From Io17-Chloro-G2 sp965226825 (lineage in GTDB: Bacteria; Chloroflexota; Dehalococcoidia; Lucifugimonadales; UBA3495): a DNA stretch of 64,000 nt. Positions 1 through 8,956 of this stretch are shown piece after piece (within the stretch, counting starts at the first letter, position 1; each line of letters opens with the position of its first letter). A program made the translations under genes and the position numbers. The stretch spans positions 496,001-560,000 of the forward strand of contig CBDDED010000003.1 of the NCBI GenBank assembly GCA_965226825.1, written 5' to 3'. The notes below the pieces were generated by a model. That model was not told where the DNA came from and made no database searches. It saw only the letters and a list, made by a program, of their open reading frames with translations.

Positions 1-299
1 CCAGGTTTCCAACCTGGTAAATTCCCCCAAAAACAATGGACCCGAGTGTATCCAACAGGTTGCCGGAGCGGCCGATACCATTGCGCCTCGGTTGCTGTGA
101 CGGGAGAGCTGACCAGCCGGTCCCACTGTGCATACACTCACCTTGATGCTTGATACAACCCACTCCAGGCGGTATCCTGTCCCCAACATTCTTGGGTCCA
201 ACGGTATCGAAAACCACCATATGAGCCATATTCTGGAGTTATTATCCGATCAGCCGGGTGGCGGGCCGGAGGCAGATAATCGATCGAGGGGGTTACCAA
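1..299. other. Intergenic leader region at window edge
   Basis: No convincing gene is seen here. Positions 1-17 form a short perfect hairpin (CCAGGTT, 3-base loop, AACCTGG), possibly the end of a gene lying outside the window. The last 20 bases carry a GAGGGGG ribosome-binding stretch that belongs to the Rieske gene starting at 300. Confidence 0.4.
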
Positions 300-1745
300 A
301 TGGCGGAATCGAAAAACCATACGCCAACCAACGGGACCATTGCCAATAATGGCATGCCGTTGAACGGAGCCACTCTACCCCACGACGCCGAAATGGCTTG
401 GCGGGAGGCCCAGGGGGCGTCTCAGATCGGCCCCTTCGAATACGTGCCTCCCATGGGTTTCCGCGAGTACTGGTACCCCGGGGTCCACAAGAAGGACGTG
501 GGCACCAAGAAACCTGTTTGCGTCAAGATGCTGGGAGAGGACATAGTTTTCTTCCGCGGCAAGGCCGATAAGGTCTACGCTATGTTCGATTGGTGCCCTC
601 ACCGCAGTGCCAGGCTGTCCCAAGGGGAATCGGTTTTCCCCGGAACGATTACCTGCGAGTACCACGGATACACCTTTGACGGCCAGGGCGAATGCGTGGC
701 CGGTTTGATCGACTCTCCGAATACTCCCATGGTGGGGAAGATGAAGGGCCGTTCCTACCCTACTGAGGAATACGGCGGAGTGGTCTACGTCTGGATGGGA
801 GAGACCGAACCCGTGCCGCTGGAGGAAGACCTTCCTCCGGAAATACTGGACTCCCGCAACCATTGGTATCACCATTCCTCGGTTTGGGACGCTAACTGGA
901 CCGAGCCGGTCAACCAGGGCATCGACTACCATGAAGCCTATCTGCATCGAAGGATGTTCAACTACATGGGCGGTTGGACCAAGCCCTGGAAGTTCAAATT
1001 TCACGGCCTGCTCAGCAAGGAGTTGCCATTCTTCCGCCCCAGGTTGGCCAACTACGGCGGGATAAAGATTACCTATGCCGACGACAAGCGGTTCGTCAGC
1101 AACCCGGTCAGCCCAAAATTCGGCGGAGACTATCACGCCGGGGTCAACCACACCTGGCCGAAGAAACGCTGGTACCAGTTCCTGCCAAAACGGAAGCAAG
1201 CCGGGCAATTGACCGGGGGCGTCCCCCAGACCAGCCTCCTGGGAATCCCCAGCTTTGCCCACGGCATGGAGTTACCTGCAAAGATACGGGTTGGCGGCGG
1301 CAGCGAGAAGCCGGCCATCAGCCTGCACCTGCGCTGGATGGTGCCGATGACTTTCGACAACTGCCGGGTCTGGAGCTACACCATCGGCCGCCGGCCCAAG
1401 ACCGCGTTGGGGCGGATGTACAAATACCTCTGGTACCGCCTGTGGCGGAAACCCAACACCATCACACGGGTTAACGAATGGGAGGACCTGGTCACTTTCC
1501 AGACCGACCGGCTCCGGTTCGACATTCCTCAAAAGCTGAGCATTCTGGACACGGAAGTAATCTACTTCCGCCGTCACCTGGCCCAGAGGAGCCGGGATTT
1601 CCAAAGGCTGGGCGGGACCTACGGCTCGAATCACCCACCCACCCGCACGGGCGATGAGTGGAAGGCGCTTCAACAGGAAACCGCGCCGGAAGAACCGGTC
1701 CGCCAGGAAATCCCTCAACATCCCGTGCCAACTGCCGCAGACTAG
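300..1745 (+). CDS. Rieske [2Fe-2S] aromatic ring-hydroxylating oxygenase, large subunit-like
   Basis: Predicted terminal oxygenase that adds oxygen to an aromatic or related substrate using electrons from a separate reductase. The 481-residue protein has a Rieske site with C99-P-H101 and C119-x2-H122, then a mononuclear iron motif in which H211 and H216 follow N205 and D209 (DYHEAYLH). I chose the ATG at 300 over one 14 codons upstream because GAGGGGG lies just before it and the residues before it resemble no domain. A LigB-like dioxygenase follows 66 bp downstream on the same strand, suggesting sequential oxygenation and ring opening. No ferredoxin or reductase gene is adjacent, so the electron donor must come from elsewhere. 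The family is clear; the substrate is unknown. Confidence 0.9.
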   Translation: MAESKNHTPTNGTIANNGMPLNGATLPHDAEMAWREAQGASQIGPFEYVPPMGFREYWYPGVHKKDVGTKKPVCVKMLGEDIVFFRGKADKVYAMFDWCPHRSARLSQGESVFPGTITCEYHGYTFDGQGECVAGLIDSPNTPMVGKMKGRSYPTEEYGGVVYVWMGETEPVPLEEDLPPEILDSRNHWYHHSSVWDANWTEPVNQGIDYHEAYLHRRMFNYMGGWTKPWKFKFHGLLSKELPFFRPRLANYGGIKITYADDKRFVSNPVSPKFGGDYHAGVNHTWPKKRWYQFLPKRKQAGQLTGGVPQTSLLGIPSFAHGMELPAKIRVGGGSEKPAISLHLRWMVPMTFDNCRVWSYTIGRRPKTALGRMYKYLWYRLWRKPNTITRVNEWEDLVTFQTDRLRFDIPQKLSILDTEVIYFRRHLAQRSRDFQRLGGTYGSNHPPTRTGDEWKALQQETAPEEPVRQEIPQHPVPTAAD

Positions 1746-1811
1746 TACACTTACAGGACCAAGCCAGGGATTCTGCACCGGAAACATGCGAGTGGACTGG
1801 AGGTTGAAGCT

Positions 1812-2891
1812 ATGGGCGAGACGCTAGGCATCGGTATGACCCACTATCCGGGGCCCATGTGGGGCAAACCCCAGGGCAACACTTGGACCCAGCAAATCCG
1901 GAAAGTGCTAACCAGCAGGCAGGTCCCGGAACACATGAAGGACCCCAAGAACTGGCCGTCAGCCATGCAGGACGAGTGGGAGCATGAGTTGGAACGAGCG
2001 GTGGTGCATTGGGAGGAGCATCGGGCGGGATTCCAGAAAGTTCGGCAGGCCATTGACGATTTCAACCCCGACGCGGTGATCATCTTCGGTGACGACCAAT
2101 ACGAGAATTTCAAAGAGGACCTCATCCCGCCGTTCAACGTTTACTGCGCCGATGAGTTCCCCTGCCAACCCTTCTACCGGCACACGAAAGACAACCTTTG
2201 GGGAGTTGAACCGGAGACCGTCTTCAACGTCCCCGGCGCCGGGATGTTGGGCCGGGAGATTGCCAACGGTCTGATCGAGCGCGATTTTCCCATTCCCTAT
2301 TCCTACAAGAGTCTCCACTTCACCAAGGGTTTGGGCCATGCCTTCGCCAACGGGCTCGTGTACCTGGACTTCGACCATGACAATCCCTGGAACTACCCGG
2401 TGATTCCAATCCAAGTCAACTGCTATGGCAAAGCGGTGTTGCCCAACCGGGGCGGCATGGCTCACCTTTACGACGACCGGTCCGAGTCCGAGAAGGACCC
2501 GTACCTGGACACCCACGGGCCGGAGGGGCCGACGCCGCGCAGCTGCTTCCGACTGGGCCAACTCCTGCGGGAGATTCTCGACGAGCGACCGGAACGCACC
2601 GTCGTCATCGCTTCTTCCAGTTGGTCCCACGCGTTCTTGACCGGCAAGAACCACTATCTGTGGCCTGACCGGGAAGCCGACCAGCAGCACGTGGACCAGC
2701 TCCGAGCCGGGCAGCAGTGTCGTTGGGCGGACCTGACCAACCAGGAGATCTTTGATTCGGGAGACCAGGAATTCCGGAACTGGATCTGCATGGCCGGTGT
2801 GGTGGAAGAACGCACGCCGTCTTACGTGTCCTACCTGGACACCTGGATTTTCAATTCGCCCAAGTGCTTCGCCATCCTCCCTCCCAACTAG
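1812..2891 (+). CDS. LigB-like class III extradiol ring-cleavage dioxygenase
   Basis: Likely non-haem Fe(II) enzyme that opens a catecholic ring, related to the catalytic subunit of protocatechuate 4,5-dioxygenase. The 359-residue protein begins with the family-like strand and metal ligand candidate H11 (GMTHYPGP), has the conserved GDDQYENF segment around residues 93-100, and a late SSSWSHAF segment holding another conserved His. A GGAGG sequence lies 8 bases before the ATG. It sits 66 bp after the Rieske oxygenase, so the pair probably forms an operon that hydroxylates and then cleaves a ring. The family as a whole includes members with other functions, so the cleavage role is inferred from fold motifs and context. 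Confidence 0.85.
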   Translation: MGETLGIGMTHYPGPMWGKPQGNTWTQQIRKVLTSRQVPEHMKDPKNWPSAMQDEWEHELERAVVHWEEHRAGFQKVRQAIDDFNPDAVIIFGDDQYENFKEDLIPPFNVYCADEFPCQPFYRHTKDNLWGVEPETVFNVPGAGMLGREIANGLIERDFPIPYSYKSLHFTKGLGHAFANGLVYLDFDHDNPWNYPVIPIQVNCYGKAVLPNRGGMAHLYDDRSESEKDPYLDTHGPEGPTPRSCFRLGQLLREILDERPERTVVIASSSWSHAFLTGKNHYLWPDREADQQHVDQLRAGQQCRWADLTNQEIFDSGDQEFRNWICMAGVVEERTPSYVSYLDTWIFNSPKCFAILPPN

Positions 2892-2954
2892 GGGTTGGTC
2901 AACCGGCGCACAGCCGAGAGGACGCGGTGAACCACTCAAATCCCTCTGGACGAA

Positions 2955-2988
2955 AAACAGGAGCCGTTGACACCGACGGCTCCTGTTT
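2955..2988. terminator. Bidirectional terminator between convergent genes
   Basis: A 13-bp stem (AAACAGGAGCCGT against ACGGCTCCTGTTT) with an 8-base loop lies between the convergent dioxygenase and amidohydrolase genes. The A-run on one side and T-run on the other would let it stop transcription in both directions. Confidence 0.8.
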
Positions 2989-3015
2989 CCTTCCTGCTGC
3001 CCCCGGAGTCCGGGT

Positions 3016-4050
3016 TTAGTCTTCGTTGATCCGGTAAACCCGCACGGCCGTGTCGTGGAACAAGGCTGCTTTTTCTGAGGGTGAGAAATCAGTGGCCACC
3101 CTTTTGTAGGCGTTCCAAAGCACGCCGTAGCCAAAAACGGCGTTATCCACCGGGAAGTTGCTTTCGAACGTGCAGCGGTTGGGGCCAAACTGCTCAATGC
3201 AATGCATCAGGTACGGCTTCCGGATTTGGGCAAACTCTTCGGAAGACACCGGCTTCTCCCGTTCGTTCCATTTTTCGCCGCCCAGCAGCATACTGCCGCC
3301 CAACTTCATGGCCACGTTTTCCCGCTTGGCCAACTCGGTAACGTTGGCCGACCAATCGGCGAAAACCTCGTCCTGGCGGCCGGCATAGGCCCCCAGACCC
3401 ATCCTCCCACCCTGGTGGTTCATGATTATCTGGGTGTTGGGAAAGTCCGACGCCAGCTTGCACAACAACGGGATCTGGGTGTGATAGAGCCAGGCGTCAA
3501 AGCTGAGGCCCAGCCGGCTCAGAGCGGTAAAACCCTCCCGGAAATTGGGGGACTCAAAGACATCCCAGGGCGGGATGGGACGGGAGCCGCTGCCTCCCAG
3601 ACGGTTGGTAATAACTGGGTCTGGGTCCAAGGCGGTGGAGTAACGGATTCCCCTGAACCGGTCCGGCGCATGGGCAATCTGAGCCTCCAGAACTTCGCCC
3701 GCCCGTGCTCCCAGGCTCAGGTCGGCAGAACCAACGATACCTGCCGCAACCCGGGTGGTGTTCAAGTCATTGCTGGCGCAAATGGCGGCCACGCCGTTGG
3801 CAAATTCGACCTCTCCTACGGGCCGCATCGCCTGGGGGCCGTAAGAGCGGTACATGGAACCACAGTCCATGTAAACCGTGGAGGTTATATTGTGGCCGCT
3901 GCGGGTGTCGGCCAGGAATTCGTCCAGCAGATACCGGCGTCCGTTGCGGTTATTCCAGAGGTGGTGATGCGTGTCGCAAATTGGCAAATCGGGCTCCAGG
4001 GCTTCCTCCACGGTTAGGGCCAGCCAGTTGTCATGGTCGCTTGGAGTCAT
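3016..4050 (-). CDS. Amidohydrolase-2 family metal-dependent hydrolase
   Basis: Predicted TIM-barrel hydrolase or decarboxylase of the amidohydrolase-2 group (relatives act on lactones, cyclic amides or aromatic acids). The 344-residue protein shows the N-terminal metal motif in ICDTHHHLW, a mid-protein NHQGG with a likely metal-ligand His, and FESNFPVD near the C-terminus carrying the conserved Asp. It is clearly paralogous to the amidohydrolase at 24605-25606: both open with LALTVEE and share the same motif order. A GGAG lies about 10 bases before the start. It follows the dienelactone hydrolase gene on the same strand, fitting a role in ring-cleavage product processing. Substrate unknown. 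Confidence 0.85.
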   Translation of the reverse strand: MTPSDHDNWLALTVEEALEPDLPICDTHHHLWNNRNGRRYLLDEFLADTRSGHNITSTVYMDCGSMYRSYGPQAMRPVGEVEFANGVAAICASNDLNTTRVAAGIVGSADLSLGARAGEVLEAQIAHAPDRFRGIRYSTALDPDPVITNRLGGSGSRPIPPWDVFESPNFREGFTALSRLGLSFDAWLYHTQIPLLCKLASDFPNTQIIMNHQGGRMGLGAYAGRQDEVFADWSANVTELAKRENVAMKLGGSMLLGGEKWNEREKPVSSEEFAQIRKPYLMHCIEQFGPNRCTFESNFPVDNAVFGYGVLWNAYKRVATDFSPSEKAALFHDTAVRVYRINED

Positions 4051-4094
4051 AACTATTCAGCTCCGGTTGTCGTCAAATCCAGCGAGGGCTTGGC

Positions 4095-4124
4095 GCGGAG
4101 CCGGGAACGGGTTCCCGGCTCCGC
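4095..4124. terminator. Strong hairpin between two minus-strand genes
   Basis: A 14-bp perfect stem (GCGGAGCCGGGAAC, loop GG, GTTCCCGGCTCCGC) lies in the 107-bp gap between the dienelactone hydrolase and the amidohydrolase. There is no T-run, so it may be an attenuator, an mRNA-stability element or a short palindromic repeat rather than a true terminator. Confidence 0.5.
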
Positions 4125-4157
4125 GGCCTTGCCTGGTGAATGTGCAATGAACCGCCC

Positions 4158-4916
4158 TCAGGCCAGGTTCTTACCCAGGAAGTCGAAAATCTTGTTCCAG
4201 CCGTCCACGGCCTGCTCCTGGCGGTAGGCGCCGCGGTCATAGTAGAAAAAGCCGTGGCCGGCGCCGTCGTAACGGTGGAACTCGGAGGTCTTGTTGTGTT
4301 TCTTGAGTTCCTCTTCATGGAGGTTTACCTGTTCCGGCGTGGGCGCCTGGTCATCGTTGCCGAACAACCCGAGTAGGGGACAGGACAGGTCGGCGGTGTA
4401 ATCAATAGGCGCCACCGGCTGGTTGGCGGTCAAGTCGTCGCCGGAAGCGACCACCCGGCCACCCCAGCACTCCACCGCGGCATCGAACCCCTGGATGCGG
4501 CAAGCGGACAGGAACGTCAGCCTTCCGCCGGAGCAGGTGCCGAAGACGCCGACTTTACCGTTGAGATAGGGCAGCGTTCGAAGGAACCGCATGGCGCCTT
4601 CGATGTCTCCCAACGCCTGGGCATCGGGGATTCCTCCGGACTCCCGGACCTTGGCGCCGATTTCGCTGGGGTCGCCGTGGCCCGCCCGGTGGTACAGGTT
4701 GGGGGAGATGGCTACGTAACCGTGGTGGGCATAGCGGCGGGCCGCTTCCCGGTACCACTCATCCCAGCCGGGAGCGTGGTGAATCAAGACCATTCCGGGA
4801 AAGGGGCCCGGGCCCAAGGGTTTCGCCATGTAGGCGCCTATAGAGTCCCCATTGTGGCCCTGAACGGTCGTGGTTTCCGCCAGCATTCCTTGATACATGT
4901 CGGTTTGATACATCAT
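4158..4916 (-). CDS. Dienelactone hydrolase family protein
   Basis: Alpha/beta hydrolase of the dienelactone hydrolase family, which opens lactones such as those formed in modified ortho-cleavage of aromatics. The sequence shows the Cys nucleophile elbow GTCSGG (C128 from the chosen start), the acid in FGNDDQAPT and the His in GAGHGFF, which together make the family's Cys-Asp-His triad. Two adjacent ATGs (4916 and 4913) follow GGAG; the second has the better spacing. The more upstream ATG at 4970 adds residues with no domain match. It is upstream of the amidohydrolase on the same strand, so the two may be co-expressed despite the hairpin between them. Confidence 0.88.
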   Translation of the reverse strand: MMYQTDMYQGMLAETTTVQGHNGDSIGAYMAKPLGPGPFPGMVLIHHAPGWDEWYREAARRYAHHGYVAISPNLYHRAGHGDPSEIGAKVRESGGIPDAQALGDIEGAMRFLRTLPYLNGKVGVFGTCSGGRLTFLSACRIQGFDAAVECWGGRVVASGDDLTANQPVAPIDYTADLSCPLLGLFGNDDQAPTPEQVNLHEEELKKHNKTSEFHRYDGAGHGFFYYDRGAYRQEQAVDGWNKIFDFLGKNLA

Positions 4917-5702
4917 TAACTCCAATTCTGAAGATGGCCTTAGCTTGTAACGGATTCGCGGCCAAGTCAATACCCCGCATTGACCCGCAGCCGCGGAGTC
5001 CCGGTGAAGAGAACTGACCGGGGGCCGGTCGATTGATGGTCAGATGCCTCTACGGGACGGGGGAAGGGCCCGGACCCTCTTGGGGAAATGGCATTGTTCT
5101 GCACGAGAAATGCGGGTTTTTGCAGGTTTTTCACAAATTTGCCCGGTTTTTAACCGCTTTTTTGTATCTGGTGGCACAGGTTCAGATACGAATAAAATAT
5201 TTCATTGCCATTCTGTGCCATTTAATGCCATCCGGTTGAGACAGGGGCCGGGATATGGGCGCCTGGGTCGGAATAGGGATTTTCGACCGTCCCGCATTAT
5301 TTTCGCCGCAGCGGGAATCCAGGGCCCTTTCTCCCATCCAACCTGATGCGGGTCTGCGGGAATGGTCCAGGTGGGAGGTCTACCTGTCCACCCGGTGCGC
5401 CTTGGATGCCATAACCGTCTTGGCGCATGATCAGGGCTCTGGATTCCCGCTGCGGCGAGAATGACGGGAGGAGGTAAAATAAAGAGGTGCTGGATTCCCT
5501 CCGAGGCAACAGCGACTGGGCGATTTAATGACAATTGAAATGACCTGGGGGTCAGAAGGCTGATACTGCCAGCTATCATGGTAGGGAGAGGCCACAGGAA
5601 ATGGCAAGAGCAGGATGTCAGACGAGGCGGCCACAGTGGTACGATAAATGTGATTGGATATGGGGTTACACGGCGGATACTGGAGTAATGGAGGGTCTAG
5701 AG
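4917..5702. other. Intergenic region with a diverged repeat copy
   Basis: No gene is recognised in this divergent gap. It contains the diverged copy of the dispersed palindromic element described separately at 5288-5469. The last bases hold GAGG 8 bases before the VOC start at 5703. Confidence 0.5.
5288..5469. mobile_element. Diverged copy A of the 271-bp MITE-like element
   Basis: This stretch matches the core of the elements at 9410, 10929 and 11564. It has the left arm with CGCCGCAGCGGGAATCCAG, the central part with CCATCCAACCTG and CATAACCGTCTTGG, and the right arm ending in GGCGAGAATGACGGG. The outer ends (CAGGGTCTTTC / GAAAGACCCT) and target duplications seen in the other copies cannot be found, so it is an old or truncated copy. 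It has the same orientation as the copy at 9410. Confidence 0.75.
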
Positions 5703-6077
5703 ATGGTCAAGATAACCAAGATACGGTCTTGGAACCTTAACGCGGACAACCTGGATGAAACGGTGAGCTTTTACCAGCAGGCGCTGGGGGCCAAAGTCGA
5801 ACGGGAGAACACCGTGGCGGGGGCCAGGGTAACCCGGCTGAGCCTGGGAGACACGGTCCTGGGCATATTCGACGCTTCGGAAGGCGCGAGGCCAGGGGTG
5901 CCCCATCACACATTCGAATTGCAGGATGCCGGGCCGGCGGAGGAACTGGTTCGAGACCTGGAATCCAGGGGAATAACCGTGGAAAACACCCGGCAACACG
6001 GGGAAGGGCCGGGCTACTCGGTTTACATAACCGATCCATGCGGGAACCGGTTGGAACTGAGCTACGACCCCGCGTGA
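5703..6077 (+). CDS. VOC (glyoxalase/extradiol dioxygenase superfamily) protein
   Basis: Small metal-binding VOC-fold protein of 124 residues with the typical start (KITKIRSWNLNADNLDETV), a central HHTFELQD segment and the terminal ITDPCGNRLELSY motif. The VOC superfamily includes glyoxalases, isomerases and extradiol dioxygenases, so the reaction cannot be named. I chose the ATG at 5703 because GAGG lies 8 bases upstream; the ATG at 5688 has its GGAG only 2 bases away. It is convergent with a second VOC gene 39 bp downstream, so the two are not one operon, though both may serve the nearby catabolic cluster. Confidence 0.85.
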   Translation: MVKITKIRSWNLNADNLDETVSFYQQALGAKVERENTVAGARVTRLSLGDTVLGIFDASEGARPGVPHHTFELQDAGPAEELVRDLESRGITVENTRQHGEGPGYSVYITDPCGNRLELSYDPA

Positions 6078-6116
6078 GAGCTCGCGGCGCAAAAACCGGC
6101 AAGAGTCCGGCGTAAG

Positions 6117-6647
6117 TCAGGATATAGGAGCCTTTTCCTCGGCGTAGGCGGACTCGACGAAGCCTGGGATTTGGGTCCAGCGGGCGTTGTTGGCATCGTG
6201 GGTTAGTTCTATCGCCTCTCCCGATGATCTCTCGAGGCCCCTGGGGTGAAACACCATCTCAATCAAGTTGCCGTCGGGGTCGTTGATATAGGCGTAACGC
6301 TCTCCGGTGTCTTCCCTGGCGCCCTGCTGGGGGTCGTCTCCGCCGGTCCCGGTGAAGTCGCCGCCAGCCGTCCTGGAGTAAGGAACGCCCTGAGCATCCA
6401 GATGAGCCAGCATTTCATCAAAGTCTTCCGCCTCGATGGCGAAGTGGACCCTGGGCACACTGATGTACTCATCCGTGTCGGAAGTGTGAATCTCGCTGGT
6501 TCCAAGGCGAAGCTGAAGCTGGCGTCGATTCAACGCTGGACCGCGGTCCAGGAACTCGGCTCCGAGGACCCGCTCGTACCATTCCCGGGTCCGCTCCCGG
6601 TCTGTAATCTGGATGTTGATGTGATGAATCATGTTTATCTTAGACAT
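6117..6647 (-). CDS. VOC family protein (glyoxalase-like)
   Basis: A 176-residue single-domain VOC protein: it starts MIHHINIQITDRERTREWY, which carries the first metal-ligand His, and has VHFAIEAEDFDEM in the middle and YINDPDGNLIEMV with the terminal Glu ligand. A GGAGG box lies 7 bases before the ATG, giving a firm start. It is distinct from the neighbouring VOC gene, being longer and with a different C-terminal tail. Function beyond the fold is unknown; possible roles are as a dioxygenase or isomerase in aromatic breakdown, or as a resistance-type binding protein. Confidence 0.85.
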   Translation of the reverse strand: MSKINMIHHINIQITDRERTREWYERVLGAEFLDRGPALNRRQLQLRLGTSEIHTSDTDEYISVPRVHFAIEAEDFDEMLAHLDAQGVPYSRTAGGDFTGTGGDDPQQGAREDTGERYAYINDPDGNLIEMVFHPRGLERSSGEAIELTHDANNARWTQIPGFVESAYAEEKAPIS

Positions 6648-7003
6648 GTCGACGCCTCCAAAATCAGTCTATTGGATGACCCGCGTATTATCGTTCCAAA
6701 TCGGGATTTCACGCAAACCTTGGCCAGTGTGGTTGCTATAGGAAAGAGCAAGATCATCAGGAGTTGTTTACAGTTGGGACTAACATGCAACTATCCGACC
6801 CTGGCTATCTACACTATGCCGGACCAGGGGTCATTGCTTTTGTCATGTTATTTGGGGGCTCTTAGCTACACTTGCAAAACAGGCGGCAACGGCCAAAAAG
6901 GTCTTCGAATGGCGACAAATAACACGAAGGCCGGGCAACCAGGCAAACCAAATGCCCCCGGCACAAACTGGGGGTCTTACTATTCTGGTTGGGATCAGCA
7001 GCC
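6648..7003. other. Intergenic region, nothing recognised
   Basis: I see no gene, RNA or repeat here. An open plus-strand frame crosses it but continues antisense through the VOC gene and has no domain-like sequence, so it is treated as chance. Confidence 0.5.
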
Positions 7004-7243
7004 CTACCTTGTTTCGTCTTCTACAGGCTCCCGCCCGCCGTACTTGGTCGAGTGCACTTCGGCCACAAATGGGGATGTGTGGCGAATGTACCTTACCCTG
7101 CTCCTGCGCGTATGCCCGTAGCCATCATTAAAGTCGCTCCTGAGGAATTCGCGTTGGAAAATCTGATGGCTTTGGTGGGCTTTGGCGATGCCCGGCAGGT
7201 AGACTTGGGCGGCAACGCCTACCGCGACCGCCAGGGCAACCAA
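7004..7243 (-). CDS. Possible small single-pass membrane protein or remnant
   Basis: The minus-strand frame encodes a strikingly hydrophobic Ala/Val/Leu segment (AALVALAVAVGVAAQVYLPG), long enough for one membrane helix, then a polar tail rich in Arg and His. In the same frame the reading continues upstream to about 7336 with a polar stretch that looks like a cytoplasmic N-terminus but has no ATG or GTG. The listed start is a TTG. It may be a real small protein, or the N-terminal remnant of a larger frameshifted one. No family is recognised. Confidence 0.3.
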   Translation of the reverse strand: MVALAVAVGVAAQVYLPGIAKAHQSHQIFQREFLRSDFNDGYGHTRRSRVRYIRHTSPFVAEVHSTKYGGREPVEDETR

Positions 7244-7478
7244 GGCCGCCGCTGCAGCGAGGACTTTAGTGGAACCGGGAGCCCCCCGGGAAAACCTTGG
7301 GAATTCCTCAGAGGGGTAACCACCAGGCCATGTAAGAATTTAGAGAGTTGATGGGCCGGGGAAGGCTACGTTACAGATAGGGGACTGTTAACCTGGCCCA
7401 GCTGTGTCATAAAGGGCCAAAGCCGCCAACCGATGCTCGCCGTCAATGGGTTACCGGGGCTTCCTGGGCAGCCCCTTG

Positions 7479-8039
7479 TTACCAATCCATGACCAAGGTA
7501 GTCAGTCGTTGCACGAGGCCCAGGCCAATTATGATGAAAAATCCCCATACAACGATCCTTTCAACGACCTTGCATACAGAGGACAACTCCGGCTCGGGCG
7601 GGTCCTGTTCTTCATCTTCGGGCATTATTGGCCGTCCTGGCCTTGCTACCCCAGCCCCTTCACTTGCCCCCAGGCCGGGCACCCGGCGCTCCCTGGTAAG
7701 CCCCCAAAACAGCCACACAGAGCCGAACGAGAAGCCCAACGAGACAAGCCTAAACACCCAACGGAGCGATTGGCTATAAGGAGAGGTGAGGAACATCGCA
7801 GGGTAATGCGGGAACGAAAGAAGCACCCAATCGCCCCAAAAGGACAACCCAACCATGCAAAGTGTGGGGATTATCCAAAACCGGGCCAGCCAGCGCACAG
7901 CGGCCCCCGCGGGGCCAGGGCGGGCCAACCGGCGCAACAAAACCGATGTCACTACCAATCGCAGGATGCCCGCCAGACCCAGACCCAGCCCTATCCACAG
8001 CCAGTGCGGCCAATCCTCCGACCCGATTTCCTGTTCCAT
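7479..8039 (-). CDS. Predicted multi-pass membrane protein of unknown function
   Basis: The 186-residue product has about four membrane segments: WLWIGLGLGLAGILRLVVTS near the N-terminus, a WIIPTLCMVGLSF segment, a long LVSLGFSFGSVWLFWGL helix and a C-terminal IVVWGFFIIIGLGLV helix. Between the last two is an acidic loop (PEDEEQDPPEPE). No catalytic motif or family is recognised. It is followed at lower coordinates by the possible small membrane ORF at 7004 and preceded by a lipoprotein gene on the same strand, so these may form a small envelope-protein group. The start lacks a clear ribosome-binding site. Confidence 0.6.
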   Translation of the reverse strand: MEQEIGSEDWPHWLWIGLGLGLAGILRLVVTSVLLRRLARPGPAGAAVRWLARFWIIPTLCMVGLSFWGDWVLLSFPHYPAMFLTSPYSQSLRWVFRLVSLGFSFGSVWLFWGLTRERRVPGLGASEGAGVARPGRPIMPEDEEQDPPEPELSSVCKVVERIVVWGFFIIIGLGLVQRLTTLVMDW

Positions 8040-8159
8040 TTGCCATAGGCGCCAGTAGCCCAGGGCCTAGCCCAAGACGGAATAAGCTAAAAGAATGAAC
8101 CCCGCCGCCGACAACATCCTGGCATAACGCTTCATAGCCGCCCCCTTGTCCGGTATGTC

Positions 8160-8612
8160 CTACCTCGAGGCGCAGAACGATTTGATGTCCAGGAGCGCCC
8201 GCCTGTCCTCGGTGAAGTCTTCCAGGGTTAGGGTTGGGGCATATACGTCACCGGCGACGTCGCACATCATGGCGGCGGCTTCTTCGGTGATGGACTGCAC
8301 CTGTTCCGAGGTAAGCAGGTCTATAGCATTGGCTACTGCCGCCCTCAAGTCTTCCTTATGCACCCCGGCGACCGACCTGCCGAACCATGAGCCTGTCTCC
8401 CCCGTAGGGACTATGGTTGCGGGGACGCTGAGGGCCGCCGTTGCCGTTGGCCTTGTCGTAGGCGTTGCGGGGACTGGGGTGTTCGTGAGAACGATGGCCG
8501 TAGGGGTGTGTGCTGGCTCATGATTCGGCGGGGGGTCCCACCAGCATGCCGCGGCAATCAGGGTTAAGCAGGCCAGGGCCGGGGCTGTCCATTGGGCGAA
8601 ACGGGTGTTCAT
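8160..8612 (-). CDS. Predicted lipoprotein, hypothetical
   Basis: A 150-residue protein with a signal peptide ending in a lipobox (LTLIAAAC, Cys at about residue 23), so it should be lipid-anchored outside the cytoplasmic membrane. A Pro/Thr-rich linker follows (roughly residues 27-70), then a compact, mostly helical domain containing two Cys residues. GGAGAGG lies just before the ATG. No family is recognised. Lipobox plus low-complexity linker plus small domain is the same design as the larger lipoproteins elsewhere in this window. Confidence 0.75.
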   Translation of the reverse strand: MNTRFAQWTAPALACLTLIAAACWWDPPPNHEPAHTPTAIVLTNTPVPATPTTRPTATAALSVPATIVPTGETGSWFGRSVAGVHKEDLRAAVANAIDLLTSEQVQSITEEAAAMMCDVAGDVYAPTLTLEDFTEDRRALLDIKSFCASR

Positions 8613-8956
8613 GTCCTCTCCGGTCTACCGCAATCCGCCCTGTGGCAACCCTGGCCCAAGGGGCGGCCATTATAGCACCGCTCCCGAAATCACCCGGCCT
8701 TCCAAACTCATCTGAATAGACCAGGCAGGGTTATAACCAACTTCAAATCCAACCAAGTTGTGGAACTGGAACTGGATGAGTAGGAAAGGGCAAACCTGAG
8801 GCCAAATGGGAAGCCCCCATTTCCCCCTTTCCTAGTTGCTACTAACGCCAAGACCAGCCGGGGTTCCCGGTGCTAAAATAAACCCAAAGTTTTCTTTTGT
8901 TTTGTATGCTTAACGCCGCAGCGTTTAGGGCTGTTTAGGGCTATTGAGGGACTAAG
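8613..8956. other. Intergenic region between divergent genes
   Basis: No gene is recognised. The segment from about 8860 to 8950 is AT-richer than its surroundings and includes a duplicated GTTTAGGGCT (about 8924-8942); it probably holds the promoters of the divergent flanking genes, but no clear -35/-10 pair was identified. Confidence 0.35.

Noticed and set aside
375..1262. 295-codon minus-strand open frame
   Set aside because: It lies fully antisense to the Rieske oxygenase, has no domain-like sequence and arises from GC-rich codon bias.
1959..3197. 412-codon minus-strand open frame
   Set aside because: Antisense to the LigB-like gene and overlapping the amidohydrolase; contains no recognised motifs.
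6246..7121. 291-codon plus-strand frame
   Set aside because: Its first half is antisense to the VOC gene at 6117-6647, and the rest has no protein-like features.
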